From: Leeuwenhoekiella parthenopeia | GTDB taxonomy: Bacteria; Bacteroidota; Bacteroidia; Flavobacteriales; Flavobacteriaceae | Length of the DNA: 64,000 bases | Reading direction: 5' to 3' | Assembly: GCF_020782115.1 (NCBI RefSeq) | Contig: NZ_JAJGMW010000021.1 | Location: 1-64,000, forward strand | The notes under the pieces: model-generated | The model's input: the letters and a program-made list of their open reading frames with translations, nothing else | Told to the model about the DNA's origin: nothing | Database searches by the model: none | Part shown: positions 24,104 to 33,846 of the stretch, in pieces | How positions within the stretch are numbered: position 1 is the first letter of the stretch | How the letters are laid out: each line of letters opens with the position of its first letter | Made by a program: the position numbers and the translations under genes

Positions 24104-26395
24104 ATGATGCTCCCAAAGCTTAATCCTAACGCAAAACACGGCTGTAAAATTATCCTTTTAGGATGCCTTGCCGTGTTTTCTTCCTGTAAAAAAGAAAAAC
24201 CGGCTGAGGTTACTCCTCAGGTTCAAGAAGAACGTATGCTTACGGGCTACGCAGATCCCTTTATTGGCACCGGCGGCCACGGCCATACCTATCCCGGTGC
24301 AACCGTTCCTTTTGGGATGGTGCAGGTAAGCCCCGATAACGGGCGTAACGGCTGGGACTGGTGCTCGGGCTATCATTATTCTGATTCTCTAATTTCGGGT
24401 TTTAGCAATCTGCATTTAACCGGAACCGGTATTGGCGATCTGGCCGATATTTTATTTATGCCTGCGGCGAAAGAACTCGATTTGACCGGCACTTATGAAA
24501 ATCCACAGGACCGGCCGTATGCTTCCAGTTTTTCGCATAAGCGCGAAAGTGCAGAACCGGGCTATTATATGGTTTATTTGCAGGATCCGCAGGTTAAGGT
24601 GAGTCTAACTGCGACGCAGCGCACGGCTTTTCAGAAGTACAATTATGAGGGTGCCGGTGAAGCTTCGGTGGTGCTCGATCTGGGTTTTGCCATCAACTGG
24701 GATGCACCGGTTGAAACTGCTATTGAAGTAGAAGACGCCAGGACCATTAGCGGATACCGGCACAGTACGGGTTGGGCGAAAAATCAAAAGGTGTTTTTTG
24801 TGGCCGAATTCTCAAAGCCTATTGCCCGCTATAACTTATTTAAAGATCAGCATAAATCGGAAGCCGGAAAAGTTACCGGAAAGACCACGGCGGGTCAGTT
24901 CTTTTTTGATATAGACGGAAGCCGCGACGTGACCGTAAAAGTTGCGGTTTCTTCAGTAAGCATTGCCAATGCCAAAGCCAATCTGGAAACCGATACCGAT
25001 TTGGATTTTGAAACGGCAAGGACCGAAGCTAAAAAAGCCTGGAACCAGCAACTGAATAAAATAGTGGTGGAAACTCCGGTAGACTCCTTAAAAACGATTT
25101 TTTATTCGGCATTATACCATACGCAAATTGCTCCCGTAACTTTTTCAGACGTTACAGGAGAATTCCGTCTGGAAAACGACAGCATTGTCAAAGCCGATTA
25201 TACAGCCTATTCAACCTTGTCGCTTTGGGACACCTTCCGAGCGGAAAACCCGTTGCTTACTTTGTTGGAACCCGAAAAAGTTAGCGATATCATCAACTCG
25301 ATGCTCGCGTATTATTCAGTACATAAAAGCCTGCCGGTGTGGACGCTCTACGGTAATGAGACCAATACGATGACCGGTAACCACGCGATTCCGGTAATTA
25401 CCGAAGCTTATTTTAAAGGCATTACAGGTTTTGATGCCGAAAAAGCGTTTGAAGCGATGAAAAACACCCAGATGCGTGATGCGCGCGGACTTCAGTTTTT
25501 AAAGGAGTATGGGTATATTCCGTATGACAAAATAGACGAGTCGGTTACCTTTACGCTCGAGTATGCTTACAACGACTGGTGTGTGGCGCAAATGGCCAAA
25601 GCTTTAGGCCGCGAGCAGGATTACGCGTATTTCTTAAACCGCTCTAAATCCTACGAAAAACTGTACGACTCCGAAACCGGCTTTATGCGTGGGAAATCGG
25701 CTGCCGGAAACTGGCACGAGCCTTTCGATCCTAAATTCAGCAGACACCGTGACAACACTGATTATACGGAAGGGAACGCCTGGCAACACTCCTGGTTTGT
25801 ACTTCACGATACCGCTAATTTTATCAAACTTCACGGAGGGGAAGAGCCTTTTAACGAAATGCTGCAACAGCTGTTTACCGAAAGTTCTGAAATCACCGGG
25901 GATTATATTTCCAATGACATCTCGGGACTTATTGGCCAGTATGCGCACGGTAATGAACCCAGTCATCACATCGCTTACCTGTTTAACCGCGCCGGGAAAC
26001 CCTGGCTTACGCAATACTGGGTTCACGAAATCTTAAAAACCCAGTACAACACCACGCCAAACGGTCTGAGCGGGAATGAAGATGCCGGCCAGATGTCTGC
26101 CTGGTATGTATGGAGTTCAATGGGCCTGTATCCCTTCAATCCGGCCAGTGCTGCTTATGAAATAGGCAGTCCGGTTTTTGAGAAATCGGTTATTTCCCTA
26201 CCAAATGGTAAACGTTTCAGCATAGAAGCTAAAGGGGTTTCAGAATCCCATTTCTACATTCAGTCGGCTACCCTAAACGGAAAACCTTTTAATCAAACCG
26301 GCATTACCCACGAGCAACTATTGGCAGGAGGAGAACTCGTACTGAATATGGGTGCAGAGCCCAATAAAACCTGGGGTGTAAAGCAGGCCAATTAG
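24104..26395 (+). CDS. GH92 alpha-mannosidase, lipoprotein
   Basis: This 763-residue protein has a lipoprotein signal (LGCLAVFSSC), so it is likely surface or periplasm anchored. YADPFIGTGGHGHTYPGATV opens the GH92 N-terminal domain. The (alpha/alpha)6 catalytic domain contains EGNAWQ (E556, candidate general acid) and GNEDAGQMSAW (E659/D660, at the position of the catalytic base pair, normally DD). GH92 enzymes are calcium-dependent exo-alpha-mannosidases that trim N-glycans. The GNEPSHH loop differs from the second GH92 of this locus (ANEPDIA), suggesting different linkage preference. It is the first gene of a tightly packed operon; the next gene starts 1 nt after the stop. Confidence 0.92.
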   Translation: MMLPKLNPNAKHGCKIILLGCLAVFSSCKKEKPAEVTPQVQEERMLTGYADPFIGTGGHGHTYPGATVPFGMVQVSPDNGRNGWDWCSGYHYSDSLISGFSNLHLTGTGIGDLADILFMPAAKELDLTGTYENPQDRPYASSFSHKRESAEPGYYMVYLQDPQVKVSLTATQRTAFQKYNYEGAGEASVVLDLGFAINWDAPVETAIEVEDARTISGYRHSTGWAKNQKVFFVAEFSKPIARYNLFKDQHKSEAGKVTGKTTAGQFFFDIDGSRDVTVKVAVSSVSIANAKANLETDTDLDFETARTEAKKAWNQQLNKIVVETPVDSLKTIFYSALYHTQIAPVTFSDVTGEFRLENDSIVKADYTAYSTLSLWDTFRAENPLLTLLEPEKVSDIINSMLAYYSVHKSLPVWTLYGNETNTMTGNHAIPVITEAYFKGITGFDAEKAFEAMKNTQMRDARGLQFLKEYGYIPYDKIDESVTFTLEYAYNDWCVAQMAKALGREQDYAYFLNRSKSYEKLYDSETGFMRGKSAAGNWHEPFDPKFSRHRDNTDYTEGNAWQHSWFVLHDTANFIKLHGGEEPFNEMLQQLFTESSEITGDYISNDISGLIGQYAHGNEPSHHIAYLFNRAGKPWLTQYWVHEILKTQYNTTPNGLSGNEDAGQMSAWYVWSSMGLYPFNPASAAYEIGSPVFEKSVISLPNGKRFSIEAKGVSESHFYIQSATLNGKPFNQTGITHEQLLAGGELVLNMGAEPNKTWGVKQAN

Positions 26396-26396
26396 T

Positions 26397-28271
26397 ATGG
26401 AGTTAATAGACGTTGTAATTATTGCGGTTTACCTGTTGCTTACCATAGGCATCGGGATTTATGTAGCCAAAAAGGCTTCCAAAGGTCTGGACTCTTATTT
26501 TTTGGGTGGAAAAAGCATAAAATGGTATTATCTGGGGCTGAGTAACGGCTCGGGGATGTTTGACGTTTCGGGCACTGCCTGGATGGTGGGCATTCTGTTT
26601 TTATACGGGGTCAAAAGCTTTATGTTTATGTGGATCTGGCCCATCTTCAATCAGGTTTTTGTGATGATGTTTCTGGCCGTCTGGATACGCCGCTCCAATG
26701 TGATGACAGGTTCTGAATGGATTCTCTCGCGCTTCGGCGACGACAGGGCCGGTCGTGCCTCACACCTGATCGTGGCGATTTTCGCCGTGGTGGCATCGGT
26801 AGGTTTTATCGCCTATTTCTTTGAAGGCGCCGGTAAGTTTATGACCGTGATTTTGCCCTGGGACGCCAGTTTGATATTTGGTGATTTTACGCTGCTCAAT
26901 GCCGAACAGGTTTATGCCTTAATCCTCATTTTATTAACCACGATTTACACCATTAAAGGCGGAATGTTCTCCGTAGTTTCTACGGAAGTATTGCAGTTTG
27001 GGATCATGGTGCTGGCCGGGATTCTGGTAGCAGGCTATACCTTTTTCGCCTTTACCGATACCGAAATTCAGGCCTTGATTCCTTCCGAATGGAAAAATGT
27101 GGTGTTCGGCAGCGAACTCACCGGTTTTTGGGCAGGTGACTATGAAAACTTCAACCGGTTGATCGATACACAGGGTTATAAAATGTTTGGTGCTTTTGTG
27201 GGGATGAGCCTCTTTAAAGGCTTTTTTGCAAGCATCGCCGGGCCTACGCCCAGTTACGATATGCAGCGCATCCTCTCAACCCGCACCGCAAAAGATGCGG
27301 CCTATATGAGCGGCTTTACCAATCTGGTTTTGTTCATTCCCCGGTATTTGCTTATCGCCGCCATTGTGGTTTTAGGCTTGATCTATATCGCTCCCGAACT
27401 GGCTAAAGCCGGTGAGATTTCGGGAAATGACCTGGAGGTGATCCTTCCGCAGGTGATCAACAACCACGTACCTGTGGGGATTAAAGGCCTGCTGCTTGCG
27501 GGTCTGCTTGCGGCATTTATGTCAACCTTTTCGGCTTTTGTGAATGCAGGGCCTGCTTATATTGTAAACGATATTTATAAGAAATACTTCAAACCCGTAG
27601 CAACAGACCGGCATTACGTAAAGGCCAGTCATGTGGCTTCTTTTGCAGTGGTAATTCTTGGGGTCATTATGGGCTTTTTCGCAGACTCCATCAACTCCAT
27701 CACGCTCTGGATCACGAGTTCGCTGTACGGGGGTTATGTGGCAGCCAATTTCCTCAAGTGGATCTGGTGGCGCTTTAACGGTTGGGGCTATTTCTGGGGA
27801 ATGCTTAGCGGGCTGATTGTGGCCACCCTGCAATATGTGATTGATCAGGGCGCTTCAACCTATGTCGAGGGCAGCTTTTTATACTGGTACGCCCACGTGC
27901 CTGTTATTTATTTGTTTCCTATAATTCTGGGCTTTTCCTTGCTGGGCGCGTTTCTGGGAACCTATCTCACGCCACCCACGGCGGCAGCAACTTTAAAAAG
28001 TTTTTATACTTCGGTGTACCCCTGGGGCTGGTGGAAACCGGTTCGGGAGCAGTTAACTGCGGACGAAGCTATTCAAAAAAACACCGATTTTGGCCTCGAT
28101 ATGCTCAACTGTCTCATCGGGATTGTTTGGCAATCGAGTATGATCGTACTGCCTATTTTTCTGGTGGTGCGCGATTACGAAAAAATGGCCTGGAGCCTCC
28201 TGATTTTCGGTGTAACGACCCTGATTTTAAAATTTACCTGGCTTGATAAAGTCAAAAAACTAACTACCTAA
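26397..28271 (+). CDS. SSS-family sodium:solute symporter
   Basis: This 624-residue membrane protein has about 14 hydrophobic helices and SSSF features. These are the early [19 protein letters not shown] segment, [19 protein letters not shown] in the middle and [20 protein letters not shown], the conserved signature near residue 365. It is encoded 1 nt after the GH92 gene and just before a cytoplasmic-type GH130 phosphorylase. It likely carries the mannose-containing product (Man-GlcNAc, mannose or oligosaccharide) across the inner membrane with Na+. The exact substrate is inferred from neighbours only. Confidence 0.85.
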   Translation: MELIDVVIIAVYLLLTIGIGIYVAKKASKGLDSYFLGGKSIKWYYLGLSNGSGMFDVSGTAWMVGILFLYGVKSFMFMWIWPIFNQVFVMMFLAVWIRRSNVMTGSEWILSRFGDDRAGRASHLIVAIFAVVASVGFIAYFFEGAGKFMTVILPWDASLIFGDFTLLNAEQVYALILILLTTIYTIKGGMFSVVSTEVLQFGIMVLAGILVAGYTFFAFTDTEIQALIPSEWKNVVFGSELTGFWAGDYENFNRLIDTQGYKMFGAFVGMSLFKGFFASIAGPTPSYDMQRILSTRTAKDAAYMSGFTNLVLFIPRYLLIAAIVVLGLIYIAPELAKAGEISGNDLEVILPQVINNHVPVGIKGLLLAGLLAAFMSTFSAFVNAGPAYIVNDIYKKYFKPVATDRHYVKASHVASFAVVILGVIMGFFADSINSITLWITSSLYGGYVAANFLKWIWWRFNGWGYFWGMLSGLIVATLQYVIDQGASTYVEGSFLYWYAHVPVIYLFPIILGFSLLGAFLGTYLTPPTAAATLKSFYTSVYPWGWWKPVREQLTADEAIQKNTDFGLDMLNCLIGIVWQSSMIVLPIFLVVRDYEKMAWSLLIFGVTTLILKFTWLDKVKKLTT

Positions 28272-28290
28272 TTTAAAGAAATACGATTCT

Positions 28291-29262
28291 ATGAGTACAA
28301 CCCCATTTCCCTGGCAAGACCGCCCGCAAGGCAACACCGATGTGATGTGGCGCTACGATGCCAACCCTATTATTGACCGGTATGCCATTCCTTCTTCCAA
28401 CAGTATTTTCAACTCGGCCGTGGTGCCTTTTGAAGACGGCTATGCCGGTGTGTTCCGTTGCGATAACAAAGCGGTGCAGATGAATATTTTTGCGGGTTTC
28501 AGCAAAGACGGGATCAACTGGGAAATCAACCACGAGCCCATCGTTTTTGGCGCCGGAAACACCGAAATGATCGAGTCTGATTATAAATACGATCCGCGGG
28601 TGTGTTTTATTGAAGACCGCTATTGGATTACCTGGTGCAACGGCTATCACGGGCCGACAATCGGTATCGGGTACACCTTCGATTTTAAAGAATTTTTTCA
28701 GTGCGAAAATGCCTTTTTGCCGTTCAACCGCAACGGGGTTTTGCTTCCGCAGAAAATAGACGGTAAATTTGCGATGCTCAGCCGTCCCAGTGACAACGGG
28801 CATACGCCATTTGGGGATATTTACATTAGCTACAGCCCCGATATGAAATACTGGGGAGAGCACCGCTGCGTGATGAAAGTGGCGCCGTTTACCCAAAGCG
28901 CCTGGCAGTGCACCAAAATAGGAGCGGGGCCCGTACCTATTTTAACCGATGAAGGCTGGTTGCTGTTTTACCATGGCGTGATCAACACCTGCAACGGTTT
29001 CCGCTATTCGGTGGGAGCTGCGATTCTGGATAAAGACCGTCCCGATAAGGTCCTGTACCGCAGTCAGCCTTACTTACTGGCGCCGGCAGAATCTTACGAA
29101 CTGGCAGGCGATGTGCCTAATGTCGTGTTTCCATGCGCGACGCTGCACTCGGTTGAAGAAGATAAAGTGACGCTCTATTACGGCGCGGCCGATACGGTGA
29201 CAGCAATTGCTTTTGGTAAGCTGAGCGAAATAATTGATTTTGTAAAAACAAACAGCCTGTAA
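28291..29262 (+). CDS. GH130 beta-mannoside phosphorylase
   Basis: This 323-residue five-bladed propeller protein has no signal peptide, consistent with a cytoplasmic phosphorylase. [20 protein letters not shown] matches the GH130 start, and [15 protein letters not shown] carries the conserved [23 protein letters not shown] and [13 protein letters not shown] are late family landmarks. GH130 enzymes of N-glycan loci split Man-beta-1,4-GlcNAc with phosphate to mannose-1-phosphate and GlcNAc, saving one ATP. That job fits the adjoining symporter, GH92 and NagB genes. Activity on other mannosides remains possible. Confidence 0.88.
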   Translation: MSTTPFPWQDRPQGNTDVMWRYDANPIIDRYAIPSSNSIFNSAVVPFEDGYAGVFRCDNKAVQMNIFAGFSKDGINWEINHEPIVFGAGNTEMIESDYKYDPRVCFIEDRYWITWCNGYHGPTIGIGYTFDFKEFFQCENAFLPFNRNGVLLPQKIDGKFAMLSRPSDNGHTPFGDIYISYSPDMKYWGEHRCVMKVAPFTQSAWQCTKIGAGPVPILTDEGWLLFYHGVINTCNGFRYSVGAAILDKDRPDKVLYRSQPYLLAPAESYELAGDVPNVVFPCATLHSVEEDKVTLYYGAADTVTAIAFGKLSEIIDFVKTNSL

Positions 29263-30324
29263 ATGGATATTCAAAAAGCCCTTCTTTCCCTTCTTTGCGC
29301 ATTCGCTTTTTCGGGCTACGCCCAAAAGATTCCGCCGCGCAGTTATGTGGCGCATCGTGTTGAAACACCACTTACTATTGACGGTAAGGCGGACGAGCAG
29401 GAATGGAAGGAAGCCGCTTTTTCTCAGCCGTTTATAGGTATTGAAGGCGAAAAAATCCCCAAATACGCGACGCGTGTAAAAATGCTCTGGGATGAGGAGA
29501 ATCTGTATTTCTACGCAGAGCTAAACGAACCCCACATCTGGGCAACGCTGAAACAGCGTGACACGGTGATCTTTTACAACAACGATTTTGAGATTTTTAT
29601 AGACCCCGATGGCGATACGCATAACTATTATGAGTTTGAGATGAATGCGCTCAATACCGTCTGGGATTTATTGTTGGTAAAACCCTATCGCGAGTCGGCA
29701 CCGGTGCTGGACAGCTGGGATATTCAGGGCCTGCAAACGGCGGTTTCTATTAACGGAACGCTTAATGATCCCGCCGATACCGATACGGGCTGGAGTGTGG
29801 AAATTGCAATGCCCTGGTCTGTTCTGGTGGAAACCAGCGGTTCAAACGACCTGCCTGCAGATCAGTTTTGGCGTATTAATTTCTCACGGGTAAACTGGGA
29901 TTTTGAGCTGAATGAAGACCGCTACAGCCGCGCTCAAGATGCATCGGGCAACTACCTGCCCGAATACAACTGGGTGTGGTCTCCGCAAGGGGTGATCAAT
30001 ATGCACGAACCCGAGCATTGGGGCTATGTGTATTTCAGTTCAAAACCGCTAACCGAAACCGAAAATTTCAGCATCCCGGTTGATGAGCAAATCCGCTGGA
30101 AACTCTACGAAATCTACCGCAAACAAAAAACCTTTTACAATACCCACAAAGCCTGGGCAGAAGATCTGGACGATTTAGATGCCGCAAGTTTTGAGATTGA
30201 AGGGAAAATTGTAAAACCTGAAATCAATACGCACAAGATGGGCTGGACCATCTTTGTTGAAAGTCCGTTTACCGGCTACACGTACAGCATCCGGGAAGAT
30301 GGTAAGTATTTGAAAATCGATTAA
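29263..30324 (+). CDS. exported CBM9-like carbohydrate-binding protein
   Basis: This 353-residue protein has a signal peptide (MDIQKALLSLLCAFAFSGYA). The body resembles family 9 carbohydrate-binding domains: IDGKADEQEWKEAAFSQPF, LWDEENLYFYAELNEP, FEIFIDPDGDTHNYYEFEMN and WRINFSRVNWDFE. Such stand-alone CBM9-like proteins occur in Bacteroidota glycan loci; whether they only bind or also act on sugar is unclear. It starts directly after the GH130 stop with no gap, and a GHL10-like protein follows. A C-terminal extension (about 290-353) is unassigned. Confidence 0.8.
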   Translation: MDIQKALLSLLCAFAFSGYAQKIPPRSYVAHRVETPLTIDGKADEQEWKEAAFSQPFIGIEGEKIPKYATRVKMLWDEENLYFYAELNEPHIWATLKQRDTVIFYNNDFEIFIDPDGDTHNYYEFEMNALNTVWDLLLVKPYRESAPVLDSWDIQGLQTAVSINGTLNDPADTDTGWSVEIAMPWSVLVETSGSNDLPADQFWRINFSRVNWDFELNEDRYSRAQDASGNYLPEYNWVWSPQGVINMHEPEHWGYVYFSSKPLTETENFSIPVDEQIRWKLYEIYRKQKTFYNTHKAWAEDLDDLDAASFEIEGKIVKPEINTHKMGWTIFVESPFTGYTYSIREDGKYLKID

Positions 30325-30356
30325 AACCAGAACTGGTACCTTAAAAATAGAATTCT

Positions 30357-31466
30357 ATGAAACTTAAATTAATCCTTGGCTTGCTGCTTTTGAGTCTGGC
30401 GGCCACCTCATGCATCGATAATATTCATCCCGCGGGCAAGACCGCTAAAACCGAAGAAGCAGAGCCGGAAACTGCTGATTTCAAATTCTGGACCTGGATG
30501 ACGGCAGATGCTAAACGTACTGACGAATCTTACACGGCTGAATTTAAAAAATACAGCGATAACGGTCTCGACGCCGTTTTGATCAATACCAATGCCGATG
30601 CCGAATTGCTGGCACGTCTCACGCCTTTGGCTACGGCTCAGGGTCTTGAAGTGCACGCCTGGATGTTTACCATGAACCGCCCCGGTGATACGGTTGCCTT
30701 GCAACACCCCGAATGGTATGCGGTAAGCCGCGATGGAAAATCAACCTTTGATAACAGGCCGTATGTAGATTATTACCAGTTTTTATGCCCCACTCGGGAA
30801 GGTTCGCGCAATCACATTTTAAGTCTGGTAGACAAACTGAGCAAAGTAGAAGGGGTGAGCAGTTTTCACCTGGACTACATTCGCTATCCCGATGTGTTCC
30901 TGCCCATAGGTTTATTGCCCAAATACGATCTGGTACAGGACACCGAATTGCCCGAATACGATTTTTGCTATTGCGATGCCTGTGTTGAGAAGTTTGAAGA
31001 AATACATCATAAAAATCCGCGGGAGATGGAAAACACCGCGATTGATATGGAGTGGAAGCAATTTCGCCTCAATCAGATCAAGGCGGTTGTGGACGATGCC
31101 TATAAAGTAGCTCACGATAACGGAAAGATTTTAACCGGAGCGGTGTTTCCATACCCGGAGATGGCCGATCATATGGTGCGTCAACGCTGGGATAAATGGG
31201 ATATCGATGTAGTGCTGCCGATGATTTACCACAATTTTTACAATGAAGAAATAGACTGGATAGGCTTTGCGACCGGGCAGGGCGTAAAAGACCTTGAAGG
31301 TACCGGTACCGAATTGCACACCGGGATTTACGTCCCCGAAATGTCTGCGGAAGATCTGGCAACAGCCATTCAACTGGCGAAGGATAATGGGGCGAAGGGA
31401 GCGGCTTTCTTTGATGGAAATGCACTAACTGATGAACAACTCGCGGTGATTAAAGCGGCAAACTAA
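30357..31466 (+). CDS. putative TIM-barrel glycosidase-like lipoprotein (GHL10/DUF4015-like)
   Basis: This 369-residue lipoprotein has its lipid Cys in AATSC near residue 19. The body reads as a TIM barrel, with strands such as GLDAVLINTNADAEL, GLEVHAWMFTMNRPGD, SFHLDYIRYPDVFLP and WDIDVVLPMIYHNFY. The HLDYIRYP motif is characteristic of the GHL10/DUF4015 glycosidase-like groups. A CYCDAC cluster near 205 may bind metal or form a disulfide. The enzyme activity is not known for close relatives to my knowledge. Genomic context points to a glycan of the N-glycan type. Confidence 0.7.
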   Translation: MKLKLILGLLLLSLAATSCIDNIHPAGKTAKTEEAEPETADFKFWTWMTADAKRTDESYTAEFKKYSDNGLDAVLINTNADAELLARLTPLATAQGLEVHAWMFTMNRPGDTVALQHPEWYAVSRDGKSTFDNRPYVDYYQFLCPTREGSRNHILSLVDKLSKVEGVSSFHLDYIRYPDVFLPIGLLPKYDLVQDTELPEYDFCYCDACVEKFEEIHHKNPREMENTAIDMEWKQFRLNQIKAVVDDAYKVAHDNGKILTGAVFPYPEMADHMVRQRWDKWDIDVVLPMIYHNFYNEEIDWIGFATGQGVKDLEGTGTELHTGIYVPEMSAEDLATAIQLAKDNGAKGAAFFDGNALTDEQLAVIKAAN

Positions 31467-31471
31467 GATTT

Positions 31472-33796
31472 ATGGGGAAAGGAATTCAGGGACTACCAAG
31501 ACTTTTTGCGGTACTTTGCCTTGGCCTCTTGCTGGGTTGCGGCAACGGGACTGAAGAGCAGTTTAAGCCTGAAGCGGTAACGCTGATTCCAAAACCCAAA
31601 CAGCTTAAGCTTGAAGAAGGTAGTTTTCGGTTTACTGAAGCTACGGTGCTGGTAGCGGCAGACAGCCTGGCGGCTACCGTGGCCTTTTTCCGGGAGCAGA
31701 TGCACGATGCGGCAAATTTTCCGCTCAGGCTTCAGCTGCAAACGCCTCAGGAAGATTATATCCTTTTCAGTTCAGATCAAAATCTGGGGCCTGAAGCCTA
31801 TATTCTCGAAGTACATTCAGACTATATTGAGATCAAGGCTTCGGCAAAAGCGGGATTTGGCTATGCCTTGCAAAGCCTTCGGCAACTGCTTCCGGTGAGT
31901 TTTGAAACTAACGGGGCCGCATCCCTTAGCGTGCCCAACCTGCGTATTGAGGATGCCCCTCGCTACGCCTGGCGCGGACTCATGCTCGATGTTTCCCGGC
32001 ATTTTTTTGAAACCGAATACATTTTAAAAACCCTTGACCGGCTGGCGCTGCTCAAATTCAACACCCTGCACCTGCATCTGGTAGACGATCAGGGCTGGCG
32101 CATTGAAGTAAAACAATACCCGAAGCTCACCGAAGTGGGGGCTTTTCGCGTAAATCAGGAAGATAAACACTGGAACGCCCGTGCCACGAATGACCCCGAT
32201 GCAACCGGTACTTACGGGGGTTTTTATACTCAGGAAGATATCAAAAAGATCGTGGCCTACGCTCAGGATCGCGGCATACAGGTGGTTCCCGAGATTGAGA
32301 TGCCTGCACACGTGATGAGCGCGATTGCATCCTATCCGTTTTTATCCTGCACACAGGAACCCATCGCGGTGCCCAGCGGGGGTGTGTGGCCCATCACCCA
32401 GATTTACTGCCCGGGCAAGGAAACGACTTTTGAGTTTCTCGAAAACGTTCTGAACGAAATTATACCGCTTTTTCCTTCCAAATACATGCACGTGGGGGGC
32501 GACGAGGCTACTAAAACCAACTGGGAAACCTGCCCAGATTGCCAGCGGCGTATCGCCGAAGAAGGCCTTGAGGATACCGAAGCACTTCAGAGTTATTTTA
32601 TGAAACGCATCGGGCAATTTCTGGAGAAAAAGGGCAAAGTCTTAATCGGCTGGGACGAAATTCTCGAAGGAGGATTGCCTCCTTCCGCCACAGTGATGAG
32701 CTGGCGCGGTACCAAAGGCGGTTGGGAAGCTTCCGCCCAGGGTCACGATGTGATTATGACGCCCGAAAACCCCATGTATTTCAATTTTTATCAGGGTAAT
32801 CCTGATGTGGAACCACTGGCTTTCGATGCGGTAAATACGCTGGAGCAGGTGTATGCTTTTAACCCGGTGATAGACAGTATGAGCACCGCGCAACGCGGTC
32901 ACGTGCTGGGTGCGCAGGCCAATTTATGGTCTGAATACATCACCACGCCTCAGGAGTCAGAGTATATGCTTTTTCCGAGGCTTACGGCTTTGGCAGAGGT
33001 GCTTTGGTCCGGGAGCGAACAGCGCGACTGGGAAGACTATACGCAAAGGCTCAAGCGTTTTATGCCCAGACTCGAGGCTTTGGATATCGCCTATTCGCGC
33101 AGCGTTTATAATGTAGAAGTGAAAGCCGAACAGGATAGCCTCTCAAACGGAATCCGTATCGCTTTAAAGACCGAAATGCCCGATGCCGAAATTCGTTATG
33201 CGCTAAATGGCCATACCCTTGATGCAGAATCTGAACTTTTCACCGAAGCTTTACAGATTGATACGACAACCCAAATTAAAGCTGCGGTTTTCGAAGCCGG
33301 AAAGCCTGCAGGGCGTATTTTAGACAAAAGCTTTGATTTTCATAAAGCAGCAGGTACAGTTGCCAAAATTAATCCGAAGTCGCAAGAGGCTTATAGCGGT
33401 AAAGGCGCGGCCACTTTGGTAAACGTATTGCGGGGGTCTAAGAATTTTCACGACGGCCAATGGCTGGGCTGGCTCAATACACCGGTGGAGCTGCAGTTCG
33501 ATTTAGGCAGCCTTCAGGAGATTGAGGAAGTGCAATTGGGTACGCTGGAGAATCAGGGCGCGGGTATTTATTTTCCGGTCGCTGTGGCGGTGGCGGTATC
33601 TGAGGACGGTAAAACCTTCAAACCCGCAGGAACTTTTGAACGCGCATTTAAGGCAAACGGCAGTTCGAGTTTAGAAACCTTTGTCGTACCGATTCAGAAT
33701 CAGAAAGCGCGTTATGTTAAGGTAAGTGTATCGCCTTATAGTTCGTCAAAGCTTAACGGCGTGTGGATGTTTATCGACGAAGTTTTAGTAAAGTAG
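31472..33796 (+). CDS. GH20 beta-N-acetylhexosaminidase with C-terminal accessory domains, lipoprotein
   Basis: This 774-residue lipoprotein (LLLGC) has the GH20b domain (about 35-150) and then the catalytic barrel (about 160-510). YAWRGLMLDVSRHF opens the barrel, and HVGGDEATKTNW carries the catalytic pair D344/E345. A chitobiase-type C-terminal domain (about 540-620) and an F5/8-type or CBM32-like domain (about 640-774, DGQWLGWLNTPVELQFDLGS) follow. It would remove terminal beta-linked GlcNAc or GalNAc from glycans. It starts 5 nt after the previous gene. Compared with the second GH20 of this locus (625 residues), it carries an additional sugar-binding domain. Confidence 0.92.
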   Translation: MGKGIQGLPRLFAVLCLGLLLGCGNGTEEQFKPEAVTLIPKPKQLKLEEGSFRFTEATVLVAADSLAATVAFFREQMHDAANFPLRLQLQTPQEDYILFSSDQNLGPEAYILEVHSDYIEIKASAKAGFGYALQSLRQLLPVSFETNGAASLSVPNLRIEDAPRYAWRGLMLDVSRHFFETEYILKTLDRLALLKFNTLHLHLVDDQGWRIEVKQYPKLTEVGAFRVNQEDKHWNARATNDPDATGTYGGFYTQEDIKKIVAYAQDRGIQVVPEIEMPAHVMSAIASYPFLSCTQEPIAVPSGGVWPITQIYCPGKETTFEFLENVLNEIIPLFPSKYMHVGGDEATKTNWETCPDCQRRIAEEGLEDTEALQSYFMKRIGQFLEKKGKVLIGWDEILEGGLPPSATVMSWRGTKGGWEASAQGHDVIMTPENPMYFNFYQGNPDVEPLAFDAVNTLEQVYAFNPVIDSMSTAQRGHVLGAQANLWSEYITTPQESEYMLFPRLTALAEVLWSGSEQRDWEDYTQRLKRFMPRLEALDIAYSRSVYNVEVKAEQDSLSNGIRIALKTEMPDAEIRYALNGHTLDAESELFTEALQIDTTTQIKAAVFEAGKPAGRILDKSFDFHKAAGTVAKINPKSQEAYSGKGAATLVNVLRGSKNFHDGQWLGWLNTPVELQFDLGSLQEIEEVQLGTLENQGAGIYFPVAVAVAVSEDGKTFKPAGTFERAFKANGSSSLETFVVPIQNQKARYVKVSVSPYSSSKLNGVWMFIDEVLVK

Positions 33797-33846
33797 ATTA
33801 CTTTAAACAGGCTCTTCAAACCAGACAGGAGCACAATTTTTAAATC